Assembly (NCBI GenBank): GCA_035652815.1
Contig: DASRDB010000003.1
Location: 434,001 to 498,000, forward strand
Direction: 5' to 3'
DNA length: 64,000 bases
DNA from: DASRDB01 sp035652815
GTDB lineage: Bacteria > Chloroflexota > Ktedonobacteria > Ktedonobacterales > Ktedonobacteraceae
A program made the translations under genes and the position numbers. Shown here one piece after another: positions 18,191 through 26,932 of the stretch; the first letter of the stretch is position 1; each line of letters begins with the position of its first letter. The notes under the pieces are model-generated. The model was not told the origin of the DNA, searched no databases, and worked only from the letters and a program-made list of their open reading frames with translations.

Positions 18191-18829
18191 ATGGACATTG
18201 TAACGCTGGGCACACCATTCGGCCTGGCATTCGCCTCTGGCATAAATGCTTATTTGCCTTTGCTTGCTTATGCGCTTTCGGTGCGCTGGCTGCACCTGTA
18301 CGCGGTCAACTCGCATGTGTCCTTTATTACGCAGCCCTGGTTTATGGTTGTGCTTGCGCTACTGGCAATCCTGGACTTTATCGCCAACAAGATTCCCCTG
18401 CTCGATCATGCCTGGAACGCCGCTCATACGTTTGTGCGTCCGATAGCAGGGGCGCTTGTCGCAGTGGCAGCAAGTAGCCATGCCCTCTCAGCAGGTCAGA
18501 GCATGGCAGGCAGCAATCAAGCTATCGTTGCCACATTCAGTGCTATTCCCGTCACGGGTGTGGCCTTGCTCGTCATCCTGCTGATCGGCGCGGGGTTGGC
18601 GGCTCTGAGTCACAGCGCCGGATTCACCGCCAGACTCTTCACATCGCTTTCTACTGCCGGTCTGCTTAATGGCGTCTTAAGCGTGATTCAGGATATATTG
18701 GTGGTCATTCTCATCCTGCTCTCGCTCTTTGCATCAGCGATCATGTTTATCCTGCTGGTGCTGCTCGTCCTCTTCCTGGTACCACGTTACTTGCAAAGCA
18801 GGCATTCACGAGGGTTCTGGCGTCTATAA
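18191..18829 (+). CDS. DUF4126 membrane protein
   Basis: A 212-residue membrane protein with at least five hydrophobic segments: GTPFGLAFASGINAYLPLLAYAL at the N-terminus, HTFVRPIAGALVAVAAS, and a long hydrophobic C-terminus ending in RYLQSRHSRG. This matches DUF4126, also seen as the C-terminal half of the 12536 gene. ATG 18191 is chosen because the longer frame from 18062 only translates the family B repeat. Function unknown. Tail-to-tail with the MFS gene, 3 bases apart. Confidence 0.78.
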   Translation: MDIVTLGTPFGLAFASGINAYLPLLAYALSVRWLHLYAVNSHVSFITQPWFMVVLALLAILDFIANKIPLLDHAWNAAHTFVRPIAGALVAVAASSHALSAGQSMAGSNQAIVATFSAIPVTGVALLVILLIGAGLAALSHSAGFTARLFTSLSTAGLLNGVLSVIQDILVVILILLSLFASAIMFILLVLLVLFLVPRYLQSRHSRGFWRL

Positions 18830-18832
18830 CGC

Positions 18833-20131
18833 TCACTCCACCTGTCGTACCTCGCGCACCAGCAGAGGGATCATGGCATTCACCAGATTAAAAAGGCCAA
18901 AGATGACGAAGACCTTCGCCGGGCCAATATGATCGGTCATAATGCCGCCCAGGGCTTCACCGACCGGAATCATAGCGAACGAGCCAAGCGTATCCAGACT
19001 GATGACGCGCCCGAGTTTATCTGAGGGTATCATTTCGTGCAAAATGGTGAAGTAGACGGTATTGAAGAAGGTCAGGCCAAAATTCACCAGCATGCCAGCC
19101 AGAGGCGCGATGAACGGCGCGGCAGCACGCGGAAACGGCAGGCCAAAGATCAATATGCCAATACAGCTAAAGCAGAGCGAGAGATAGGCCATCAGCCCGC
19201 GTTTTTTGATACGAGTCGCCTGTCCTACCACCACCAGGGCCAGGATTGAGCCGATAGCTCCGGTTGCCTCGATCAGGCCAAGAAGCCACGCGCCCTGCTG
19301 ATAGGTATCGTGAACCAGCTTCGGCATGGCCACAGCAAGCGTAGCCATAAAGCCAATATTGCCAATAGCCGAGTTCATTATCGTCACCCATAGCCAGCGC
19401 GAGTTGCGCACATAGACCAGCCCTTCCTGAACATCGGCCAGCACTCCTCGAAAACCACGCGCAGGCGTTTCCTCTTGCTCGCCTTCAATGGCTTCTTTGC
19501 TTTCCTGCTTTACATGGCGTTCTGGAATGCGTACCGACAGCAGAAAGGCGACCGAGATAAAGAAGCTCAGCGCGTTGGCTGCAAATGCCCCCATTGGACT
19601 GATGAGCGCAATCAACGCCGCACCAAGCATCGGCCCCGTCAGTTGCGCCAGGTTAAAGCTCAGGGAGACCAGAGAATTTGCCGAAGGCAGGTCGTCCTTT
19701 TCGGCAAGGTCGGGAATAATCGCCATGATGGCCGGATTGAAGAAACCATCCACGAAGCCAAAAATCAAACCCTCGACCAGCAGATGCCAGAATTGCAGCA
19801 GGCCGAGAAAACCAAGTATGCTTATCAGCAGCACAACCAGCCCTCGCCCGCCATCCGACCACAGAATTATCAGACGGCGCGGCAGGCGATCTGCCGCGAC
19901 ACCGCCAATCAGCACGAAAATCAGGCGCGGAATCATACTGACGATCAGCACAATGCCCATTGCTGTGCCGGAATGCGTCATCAGCAGCACCTGCCAAGCC
20001 AGTGCGATGAGAAAAATGCCATCACCTATATTCGAGATGGTCTGCCCCAGCCACACCATTGCGAAAGGACGAGAGCGCAGAGCACGCGCAAAGCGCAATC
20101 GCTTCCCCAGGCGTACAATCATAGCATGCAT
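18833..20131 (-). CDS. MFS transporter (MFS_3 / EntS-like exporter)
   Basis: A 432-residue major facilitator with about 12 helices. It opens LRSRPFAMVWLGQTISNIGDGIFLIALAW, the usual start of the MFS_3 branch, and has the loop 2-3 motif GGVAADRLPRRLIIL. A charged central loop (KQESKEAIEGEQEE) separates the two six-helix halves. Relatives export siderophores or macrolides; the substrate is unknown. ATG 20131 or 20122 could start it. Confidence 0.87.
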   Translation of the reverse strand: MHAMIVRLGKRLRFARALRSRPFAMVWLGQTISNIGDGIFLIALAWQVLLMTHSGTAMGIVLIVSMIPRLIFVLIGGVAADRLPRRLIILWSDGGRGLVVLLISILGFLGLLQFWHLLVEGLIFGFVDGFFNPAIMAIIPDLAEKDDLPSANSLVSLSFNLAQLTGPMLGAALIALISPMGAFAANALSFFISVAFLLSVRIPERHVKQESKEAIEGEQEETPARGFRGVLADVQEGLVYVRNSRWLWVTIMNSAIGNIGFMATLAVAMPKLVHDTYQQGAWLLGLIEATGAIGSILALVVVGQATRIKKRGLMAYLSLCFSCIGILIFGLPFPRAAAPFIAPLAGMLVNFGLTFFNTVYFTILHEMIPSDKLGRVISLDTLGSFAMIPVGEALGGIMTDHIGPAKVFVIFGLFNLVNAMIPLLVREVRQVE

Positions 20132-20153
20132 GTCATTACAAACCTACCTCCAA

Positions 20154-20182
20154 ATGTCATCCTTCGCTGCGCTCAGGATGAC
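20154..20182. repeat. Collapsed family C element
   Basis: TGTCATCCT joined directly to TCGCTGCGCTC and AGGATGACA: the outer 9 bases of the left arm fused to a complete right arm, as expected from an internal deletion. The flank GAGGGTCTTTTTCATG resembles the flank of the full copy at 33915-34003. Confidence 0.7.
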
Positions 20183-20212
20183 AGGCGAGAGGGTCTTTTT
20201 CATGGCAACCTT

Positions 20213-20896
20213 CTATCTCCAGCCTGCTTCGGCGAACATCTCTCGATAGAGATCGAGGCAATCCGCACCCGAACAGGGTGCAGGCTGCACCGAGACAACT
20301 CGGGCATGGCGCTGCTGGTCAAGTTTGACTTTGGGCAGCGCAAGGTAACTCACCTGCTTGCCCGAAGGCAACACAAACGTGGGGCTTCCCTCTACTTTCA
20401 GTTGCTCCCAGCCCCTTTGAGCATCCTGCAATACCTGCCGCTTTGTTACGCCTGAATCGAAGTCGTCGGCGAAACGCTGCATATCCAGACCGGCCTGCTC
20501 GGCCAGTTCAAAAAGAACGTGGCGCATCGAAATGCAACGGCTTTCAGCAAAAAAGGCGCTGCGAATAGCCCAGTCAAGTTCGGCTGCCTGCTGCGGCCCC
20601 TGTCTCGCGGCGCATTGGATGGCTTCAAAAGCAGGCCACATTGTCACCGGCCATTCACTTTCTGAACCATGCCAGGGTTCATATGGAATATCCGGCTCCT
20701 CAAGCATCAAAATGGGTGTCTCATTATTCAAAACAAACATTGGCGTTGGTCGCTTATTCACGTACTCTAGAGCCAGGCTTTTGTATTCGATAATGATGCT
20801 GCCGCGATACTCGTCCCGTAGCTTGCGCAGGCGATAGGCAGTCAGGTAGGCATAAGGGCAATGCACATCCGAGTAGAGTTGAATGCGAATTGACAT
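20213..20896 (-). CDS. DsbA-family (FrnE-like) thioredoxin-fold protein
   Basis: A 227-residue protein of the DsbA/FrnE branch. It starts MSIRIQLYSDVHCPYAYLTAYRL, has the long helical insert of this group and a C-terminal EGSPTFVLPSGKQV, where the cis-Pro precedes the active site in the fold. The usual C-P-x-C pair reads CPYA, so only the first cysteine is present. It may therefore act as a GST-kappa-like or isomerase-type enzyme rather than a dithiol oxidase. There is no signal peptide, so it is cytoplasmic. AGGAG precedes ATG 20896. Confidence 0.82.
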   Translation of the reverse strand: MSIRIQLYSDVHCPYAYLTAYRLRKLRDEYRGSIIIEYKSLALEYVNKRPTPMFVLNNETPILMLEEPDIPYEPWHGSESEWPVTMWPAFEAIQCAARQGPQQAAELDWAIRSAFFAESRCISMRHVLFELAEQAGLDMQRFADDFDSGVTKRQVLQDAQRGWEQLKVEGSPTFVLPSGKQVSYLALPKVKLDQQRHARVVSVQPAPCSGADCLDLYREMFAEAGWR

Positions 20897-20937
20897 GTTT
20901 TTCTCCTGTTACTTCTTAACAATACCAGCATATCATA

Positions 20938-21192
20938 GAAAAAAGCCTTTCTCTACTCTGTTTCTTTGCTCGGATACATGCCACCCTTATCCACGCGGTA
21001 GGCATCATGCATGGCGCGAGGACCATCCAGGTCAGGCCGATCAGGAAGTTATGCGCGGAGAAGAATTTGCACCATTCATCATCGAGCAGCGTGCCGTTCG
21101 TCTGAAGCGTATTCTGAATGCGCATGCCAGGACGACGGTACTGCTCTTGCAGTTCAACAGCCAGGCGAAAGAAATCCAGGCCCCTCTGGTAG
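20938..21192 (-). pseudogene. Decayed radical-SAM (anaerobic sulfatase-maturase-like) fragment
   Basis: Reading the minus strand from about 21192: LDFFRLAVELQEQYRRPG, then RIQNTLQTNGTLLDDEWC, KFFSAHNFLIGL; after a one-base deletion the frame resumes as DLDGPRAMHDAYRVDKGG and stops after PSKETE. These blocks match anaerobic sulfatase-maturating enzymes (AnSME), where QTNGTLL and SLDGP-x-HD-x-YRVDK-GG are adjacent. The N-terminal CxxxCxxC cluster region and the SPASM half are missing. The upstream end meets a short repeat at 21185-21215. It is clearly non-functional. Confidence 0.7.
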
Positions 21193-21215
21193 GGGCGACT
21201 CTGGCGGTCGCCCTG
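21185..21215. repeat. Short inverted repeat (GTAGGGGCGAC type)
   Basis: GGGGCGAC / GTCGCCC arms with a TCTGGCG loop, at the upstream break of the radical-SAM remnant and before the MFS stop. It is possibly a fifth element family. Confidence 0.45.
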
Positions 21216-21241
21216 GCTTCAGCCCCGATCATTGGTGGAAT

Positions 21242-22543
21242 CTATTGCTCCTGCACTCCCTTCACCACACCTTCGCTAAGTCTACCCAATTTGCGCATCT
21301 GCGGCCAGATCAGGGCAATCGCCAGCACTACCAGTATCGTTCCTATGCCACCAGACACTACCGAGATGATAGGGCCAAAAAATTGCGCTACCAGGCCGGA
21401 TTCAAAGCCGCCAAGTTCGTTGGATGCGCCGACGAACAGGTTATTGACGGCGGCGACACGGCCACGCAGGGCATCAGGCGTGCGCGTCAGCACCAGCGTT
21501 CCACGAATAACCACGCTGACATTATCGAGGCCGCCCAACAAAAACAGCATCGCCAGCGAAAGCCAGAACGAACGTGAGAGGCCAAAGACAATCGTTGCCA
21601 GCCCAAAACCTGCCACAGCACACAGCAAGCTCCTACCCGCCCTCTTGAAAGGCGGTGAGTGCGCAATAATAAATGAGACGCAAAGCGCGCCAATCGATGG
21701 GGCGGCCCGCAGCCAGCCCAGACCCGTCGGCCCAACACGCAGGATATCCCTGGCGAAAATCGGCAGTAGTGTCGTCGCCCCGCCAAGCAAGACCGCAAAT
21801 AAGTCAAGCGTAATCGCCGCGAGTATCACCTGCGTCTGGCGTAGAAAGGTCAGGCCCTCTTTCAACGAATTGAGCGTGGTCGTCTCTTTTGCTGGCACAT
21901 GCCGCCGTATCACGCGCAGCAAAACCACCAGCACCAGAAACACCAGCGCAGCCAGGGCGTTCAAGCCGTACACCAGCCACGCACTATTCATCAGCGCAAT
22001 CACGAAACCGCCCGAGGCTGGCCCAAGCACAGCAGCAAGTTGCCATGAACTGCTACTCCACGTCGCCGCGCTCTCAAAGGCATATTCCGGCACCACCTGC
22101 GGCAGCAACGTTGAAGAGGCCGGATTGTTGAAGGCAATAGCTATGCCTAGCAACAGCAAGCAGGCAAATATCAATACGAGAGATCCATGTGTGAGCGAAA
22201 GCAGCATCAAACCGAGCGAAGCAATCGCCAGTACAATCTGGGTGATGACCACAATCGTTTTTCGATTATACCGGTCAGCGAGGTGTCCGGCTGGCAGAGA
22301 TAGCAGAATTACCGGAAGCACCTGCACCAGCCCAACCAGGCCCAGCACCAGCGCCGAACGAGTGCGCTCATAGAGTTCCCAGCCAATCGCGACATTGACC
22401 ATCTGCTCTCCGGTTATGGCAATGAATGAGCCAATAAAGAGCAGGCGAAAATTTCGGAACCGCCATGTCAGGTAGGGGCCATGGACCATATGCGCTGAGG
22501 AATTTACGTGTTCATCAACAGGTGGTTGTGTTTCTTTGTTCAA
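21242..22543 (-). CDS. MFS transporter
   Basis: A 433-residue major facilitator with about 12 helices: LTWRFRNFRLLFIGSFIAITG opens helix 1, and the loop 2-3 motif is GHLADRYNRKTIVV. FIIAHSPPFKRAGR and RGRVAAVNNLFVGASNELG mark the second half. It resembles the EntS/MFS_3 exporters, like the gene at 18833, but the two are not close copies. The start is uncertain: TTG 22543 gives the longest frame and ATG 22489 (MVHGPYLTWRF) is a reasonable alternative. Substrate unknown. Confidence 0.85.
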   Translation of the reverse strand: MNKETQPPVDEHVNSSAHMVHGPYLTWRFRNFRLLFIGSFIAITGEQMVNVAIGWELYERTRSALVLGLVGLVQVLPVILLSLPAGHLADRYNRKTIVVITQIVLAIASLGLMLLSLTHGSLVLIFACLLLLGIAIAFNNPASSTLLPQVVPEYAFESAATWSSSSWQLAAVLGPASGGFVIALMNSAWLVYGLNALAALVFLVLVVLLRVIRRHVPAKETTTLNSLKEGLTFLRQTQVILAAITLDLFAVLLGGATTLLPIFARDILRVGPTGLGWLRAAPSIGALCVSFIIAHSPPFKRAGRSLLCAVAGFGLATIVFGLSRSFWLSLAMLFLLGGLDNVSVVIRGTLVLTRTPDALRGRVAAVNNLFVGASNELGGFESGLVAQFFGPIISVVSGGIGTILVVLAIALIWPQMRKLGRLSEGVVKGVQEQ

Positions 22544-22805
22544 ATGCTACGTTTTTCCAGGGACTATAATGCCGTAAAAGTTTGCTTATTCGTAGTATAA
22601 CATGCTTCTCAGGCCATAAGAACATGTATAAAAGCTAACCTGCTTCTCCATTTTATAACTCCATCTTAACTTCTTCTCAACCAATCCACAAGCTACCTGA
22701 GATAGCCTGTTTAAATACATTTATAGCAATGCGTGGATAAAGCACACGAAGGCGTTTTCTCTTCTAAGAAGAGATCAATAAGTATTAACAGGAGAGACTC
22801 CTGCT

Positions 22806-25418
22806 ATGAGGAAACGGGTTCAACAATCTTCTCCGGTCAAAAAGAAAAAGCTGCGCGTGCTAACCGCGCTTGCCAGCCTGGCGCTCTTACTGATTGCTCT
22901 TTCTATAGGTATGTTCTCGCTCGCTCCGGCCAGAGCAAACACGACTATTGCTCTGGACACCTTTACCCGCACCGTGACGAACGGCTGGGGAACTGCTGAT
23001 CTTGGTGGTTCCTGGACAGTATTGGATACTTCGGCCAACTGGAGCGTTGCGCCGGGGGTAGGTAAAATCATTGTCCACCCTGCTGCCGAGGAACGCGGCA
23101 TACTAGGCAATGTAGCCGTCCAGGACGTAGATATACTCGCCAAAATTGTGCTGCCTCGCTGTACCAATAGCGGCACAAACTGCGATGCTTATGTAATTGG
23201 TCGTTATACTGGCGGTAGTACCCCGAACTACTACCGAATCGGAGCTATTCAGGGTGCAGGTCAGAGTACCATCTATCTCCGAGCACAACGAAGCGATGGA
23301 AGTAATCTCTCGAATGATCTCAATACCGGCATTACAGCCGCCTCTGGTGTCACTGTCTGGGCGCACGTCCAGTTCCAGGGAGTCAATCCTACAGCCATTC
23401 GCGCCCGCATTTGGAAAAATAACACCCCGGAACCCTCTACCTGGTTGCTTAATACAACCGACAACACCAGCGCAGAACAAGTAGCCGGAGCAGTTGGGGT
23501 GCGAGCGCGCAATGAGGACACTAATACCAGCCGCACCTTCAAATATGAAAAATTTCAGGTTACTGACCTCTCGAGTGGCGGCCCCACTCCTACACCGACA
23601 CAGACGAATACGCCCAATCCCACCAACACGCCCAGTCCAACCATGACACCCAGTCCCAGTATTACGCCCAGTCCCACCAACACGCCCGTTAGTGGATCCG
23701 CAGCCTCTGATAGCTTCCAGCGCACCACTCCCAGCGGTTGGGGCTTTGCCGATAGCGGCGGCTGGTGGACGGTGGTAGGTTCGCCCTGGAACTGGTCGGT
23801 CTCCCCAGGCGCGGGCAAGGTGATTGTAGGCGCGAACAGTGAAGAACGCGCCTATCTCTCCAGCTTCAACATTCAGAACGTGGATATTGTGGAGAAAGTG
23901 GTACTGCCGCGCTGTAGCGGCAGCACGAACTGCGATGCCTATGTTATTGGCCGTTATGCTCCAGCCTATACTCCTACCTATTACCGGGTCGGTGTGGTAC
24001 AGGGAGCGGGCAGAGCCGATATCTATATCCGCGCCCAGCGCAGCGATGGCACAAACATCGGCAGCGACGTTGACACCGGGCTGCCTGCCTCTGCTGGCGT
24101 GGTTGTCTGGCTGCACGTGCAGTTCCAGGGAACCAATCCCACCGCCATTCGCGCCCGCGCCTGGCTTGACGGAACAGGCGAACCCGGCACCTGGACTTTG
24201 AACGCCACCGATAGCAACAGCACCGAGCAGCAGGCCGGAATGGTAGGCGTGCGGATGCGCAACGAGGATACGAGCAATACTCAGACTTTCCAGGTAGAGA
24301 GTTATACTGTCACCGGTACAGCTGTACCTGTCACCGTCCAGCCCAATCCCACTGGCAGCACAACCGCGCACTGGCTCTACGTGGTAGACGACGGTATGGT
24401 CTACGCCTACGACATCGACCACAATCACGCGCTCGTGAAGCAATTTCCTATTCCAGAGGCAGGCAAACGCGGCGTAGCTGTGTCACCCAATCGCGGGCTG
24501 CTCTACGTCACAGAATGCGGTACGGGCAACTGTAGTGGTCAAAACGGCAGCCTGCTGGCCTATGACCTCGTCCATGATGTCGTCGCCTGGATCGCCAACT
24601 ACTCGTTCGGCGTTGATCAGCTTGCGATAACTCCCGATGGCTCGACCATCTACATGCCACATGGTGCGGATGCCTCAGATGGCACGCATTCCATTCTCGA
24701 CGCCAGCAATGGCAAGCCACTCGGCTCCATTCAGACCGGCACCAACGGCCACAACACTATTGTCTCGCTGGATGGCACCCAGGTTTATCTGAATGGCTAT
24801 ACGGGCAGCAACTACAACTATGCCCATGTGTACAATACGGCCAACAACCAGTCGATCCTGAACGCGGGGCCAACGGTCAACGGTGTGCGACCATTCACCA
24901 TCAACGGCAAGCACACACTGATGTTTACCACTTCCACCAACACGTGCGGCTTCCAGGTTCTCAGCCTCACAACCGGAAGCGTCATCTACACTGTCACATT
25001 CAGTGGCTCGTGCAACTGGACGGTCAGCAACGCACCCAGTCATGGCATCTCACTCTCGCCGGATGAGAAGCGCGTGTACGTAATGGATGCGCCGCTCGAC
25101 CAGCTCGAGGTCTACGATGTGAGTGGATTGCCCAGTTCCGCGCCGAAGTTCGTTGCCAGCGTGCAGCTTTCCTCTCTTAGCGGCACTGAAACTCCCTGCC
25201 AGACCTACTGCGAGAAGGAAGGTTGGGTGTTGAATGACCTCTCCGGTCGCTACGTCTACGTGGGCGATACGGGAGACGTGATTGATACCAGCACGCTCAA
25301 ATCCATCATGGTTCTACCGGCCCTTCAGAATACGCGTCAGCTTGTCGAAATCGACTGGACAAATGGCACTCCCAGCGCCACCAGCACCCGCTTCGGCATT
25401 GGTCGCGTCACCGGCTAA
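22806..25418 (+). CDS. Secreted surface protein: duplicated beta domain plus YncE-like beta-propeller
   Basis: An 870-residue exported protein. A signal peptide (KKKKLRV, hydrophobic stretch, APARA) is followed by a domain of about 205 residues (about 48-252: GWGTADLGGSWTV, RCTNSGTNCDAYVIGRY, ARNEDT), a Thr/Pro/Asn linker (about 255-298) and a second copy (about 300-505: GWGFADSGGWWTV, RCSGSTNCDAYVIGRY, MRNEDT). The repeated domain looks like a LamG/concanavalin-type sandwich. The C-terminal part (about 515-870) has YncE-like repeats (LYVVDDGMVYAYDIDH, GVAVSPNRGLLYVTE, LAITPDGSTIYMPHG, SLSPDEKRVYVMD). A carbohydrate- or surface-binding role is an inference. A strong terminator follows. Confidence 0.82.
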   Translation: MRKRVQQSSPVKKKKLRVLTALASLALLLIALSIGMFSLAPARANTTIALDTFTRTVTNGWGTADLGGSWTVLDTSANWSVAPGVGKIIVHPAAEERGILGNVAVQDVDILAKIVLPRCTNSGTNCDAYVIGRYTGGSTPNYYRIGAIQGAGQSTIYLRAQRSDGSNLSNDLNTGITAASGVTVWAHVQFQGVNPTAIRARIWKNNTPEPSTWLLNTTDNTSAEQVAGAVGVRARNEDTNTSRTFKYEKFQVTDLSSGGPTPTPTQTNTPNPTNTPSPTMTPSPSITPSPTNTPVSGSAASDSFQRTTPSGWGFADSGGWWTVVGSPWNWSVSPGAGKVIVGANSEERAYLSSFNIQNVDIVEKVVLPRCSGSTNCDAYVIGRYAPAYTPTYYRVGVVQGAGRADIYIRAQRSDGTNIGSDVDTGLPASAGVVVWLHVQFQGTNPTAIRARAWLDGTGEPGTWTLNATDSNSTEQQAGMVGVRMRNEDTSNTQTFQVESYTVTGTAVPVTVQPNPTGSTTAHWLYVVDDGMVYAYDIDHNHALVKQFPIPEAGKRGVAVSPNRGLLYVTECGTGNCSGQNGSLLAYDLVHDVVAWIANYSFGVDQLAITPDGSTIYMPHGADASDGTHSILDASNGKPLGSIQTGTNGHNTIVSLDGTQVYLNGYTGSNYNYAHVYNTANNQSILNAGPTVNGVRPFTINGKHTLMFTTSTNTCGFQVLSLTTGSVIYTVTFSGSCNWTVSNAPSHGISLSPDEKRVYVMDAPLDQLEVYDVSGLPSSAPKFVASVQLSSLSGTETPCQTYCEKEGWVLNDLSGRYVYVGDTGDVIDTSTLKSIMVLPALQNTRQLVEIDWTNGTPSATSTRFGIGRVTG

Positions 25419-25430
25419 GCATTACCCCGC

Positions 25431-25469
25431 TGGACACACTCACAATTTGTGGGTGTGTCCAATTTTTTC
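25431..25469 (+). terminator. Rho-independent terminator
   Basis: Fifteen-base stem TGGACACACTCACAA / TTGTGGGTGTGTCCA (one G-T pair) followed by ATTTTTTC, 13 bases after the stop of the 870-residue protein. Confidence 0.88.
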
Positions 25470-25668
25470 TTTCTTTGCCATCCCAACCTTGTAACCCACC
25501 TTCGTATAAATCAACAGCACGGCAGTGCTAATCTGGGGGCCTCCACAAAGTAGATCATCAACCCGTTGTTCAAAAAACATGCAGGTCGAGAGACCTGTGT
25601 GCCTTAACCCGCCATGCCCATTTTTAGATCATGGCACACGCTATACAACAGGAGCAGAAGAAAAAATC

Positions 25669-26775
25669 ATGGAAGACAAAATGCATTCTACCAGCCGCCG
25701 TTCCTTCATCCGCAGTGGGCTTGTGGCAGGAGGAACAGGCGTACTCGGCGCGGGCTTGCTGGCTAATGGGCTGCCAGCCTTTGCCGAAGAAGAGAAAAGT
25801 CATGCCCTGACCAAGGGAGACGTGGCCATTCTCCGCTTTCTGGCAGCAGCCGAGATCATCGAAAGCGATCTGTGGCAGCAGTACAACGAACTGGGCGGTA
25901 TCCAGGACAGCGAAGTTCCAGGCGGAAGCGGGAGCAAACCCTACAGAGACGCTCTTAATAACCTGGACCCTGACATGTCCCAGTATATTCACGACAATAC
26001 AGATGACGAGTTCAGCCACTTCAGATTCATCAACGAGTACCTGATCTCGAAAGGCGCGGACCCGGTTGATCTGAAAGGATTCCGCAACTTGCCGAGCAGC
26101 AAAGCGACAGGCGCGCAACAAATCGGGCGGCTCACCAACCTGATGCAGCTTACGGTGGACACCAGTTGGTGGACGCGCTATCGCAGCAGCACGAAAAACC
26201 CCGATTTGGGCGATTCGTTCCCGCAGGCAGTTCCCGGCCTGAGCAAAGGACAGTTCCCGGCCATTCCCAGAAGCGATGCCGATCTCACTCCAAGTGCTCA
26301 CATCCAGGCCATTGCCAACACAGCAGCGTTCCACTTCTGCTTTATCGAGCAGGGCGGCACCAGCCTCTACCCATCACTGGCGCAGCGTGTCACCAATCCA
26401 GAAGTGCTGCGCATCCTGCTCAGCATTGGCCCAACCGAGACTGCGCACTTCCAGACGTGGCACGACAAGGCAGGAAACGCGGTGTCTCAACCCAATGCTC
26501 CGCTCACCGACCCTACCAATGGCCTGACGTTTCCTGATCTCAATGCCGCCAACAGTCAGGACTTGCAGACCAACCTGATTATGCCCGAGCCGACCTTCTT
26601 CCTCAGTCGCAAATTCCCACCTGTGTCGATCATTCGCCCCACCCAAACTCAGGGGGCGGCAATGGGCGCAGTCAAAGCCCTGACGGACGATGGCCTGTTC
26701 ATCGGCCAATCAAAGGAGTTCTTCGCCTTCCTACAAACCCTCGCCGAGGCAGCGGACGCCGCCACTCGGGGGTAG
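25669..26775 (+). CDS. Tat-exported ferritin-like-domain protein
   Basis: A 368-residue protein from ATG 25669 (the longer frame to 25525 lacks a sensible start). The N-terminus STSRRSFIRSGLVAGG, a hydrophobic stretch and LPAFAEE form a twin-arginine signal. The mature protein has four-helix ferritin-like signatures with metal-type Glu/His pairs: AAAEIIESDLWQQYNEL, DEFSHFRFINEYL, FHFCFIEQGG and GPTETAHFQTWHD. Relatives (ferritin_2/DUF4439-like) are periplasmic and of unknown role. Metal binding is inferred from the E-xx-H spacing. Confidence 0.82.
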   Translation: MEDKMHSTSRRSFIRSGLVAGGTGVLGAGLLANGLPAFAEEEKSHALTKGDVAILRFLAAAEIIESDLWQQYNELGGIQDSEVPGGSGSKPYRDALNNLDPDMSQYIHDNTDDEFSHFRFINEYLISKGADPVDLKGFRNLPSSKATGAQQIGRLTNLMQLTVDTSWWTRYRSSTKNPDLGDSFPQAVPGLSKGQFPAIPRSDADLTPSAHIQAIANTAAFHFCFIEQGGTSLYPSLAQRVTNPEVLRILLSIGPTETAHFQTWHDKAGNAVSQPNAPLTDPTNGLTFPDLNAANSQDLQTNLIMPEPTFFLSRKFPPVSIIRPTQTQGAAMGAVKALTDDGLFIGQSKEFFAFLQTLAEAADAATRG

Positions 26776-26813
26776 ATAAGCGAAAGATAGGTTACTTCTA
26801 GCCTACGAACAAA

Positions 26814-26854
26814 GGATGAAGCAAAGCAGGCTGTTTCTCTGCTTTGCTTCATCC
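26814..26854. terminator. Bidirectional terminator-like hairpin
   Basis: Perfect 16-base arms GGATGAAGCAAAGCAG and complement (26814-26829, 26839-26854) between the convergent ferritin-like and gltB genes. Confidence 0.75.
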
Positions 26855-26932
26855 CCCTATCAAATCAGAAACTGATATAATCAAGCTGCCAGAGGTGCTG
26901 GGAGAGGGCCGCGTTTGAAAAGAACGATGTTA

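Noticed and set aside
20883..22373. 496-residue forward open frame opposite the second MFS gene
   Set aside because: Ser/Thr/Pro/Arg-rich mirror of a membrane protein gene; the minus strand has clear MFS motifs.
23103..24443. 446-residue reverse open frame inside the 870-residue protein
   Set aside because: Gly/Ala/Arg-rich shadow with no start signal; the forward strand has a signal peptide, domains and a terminator.
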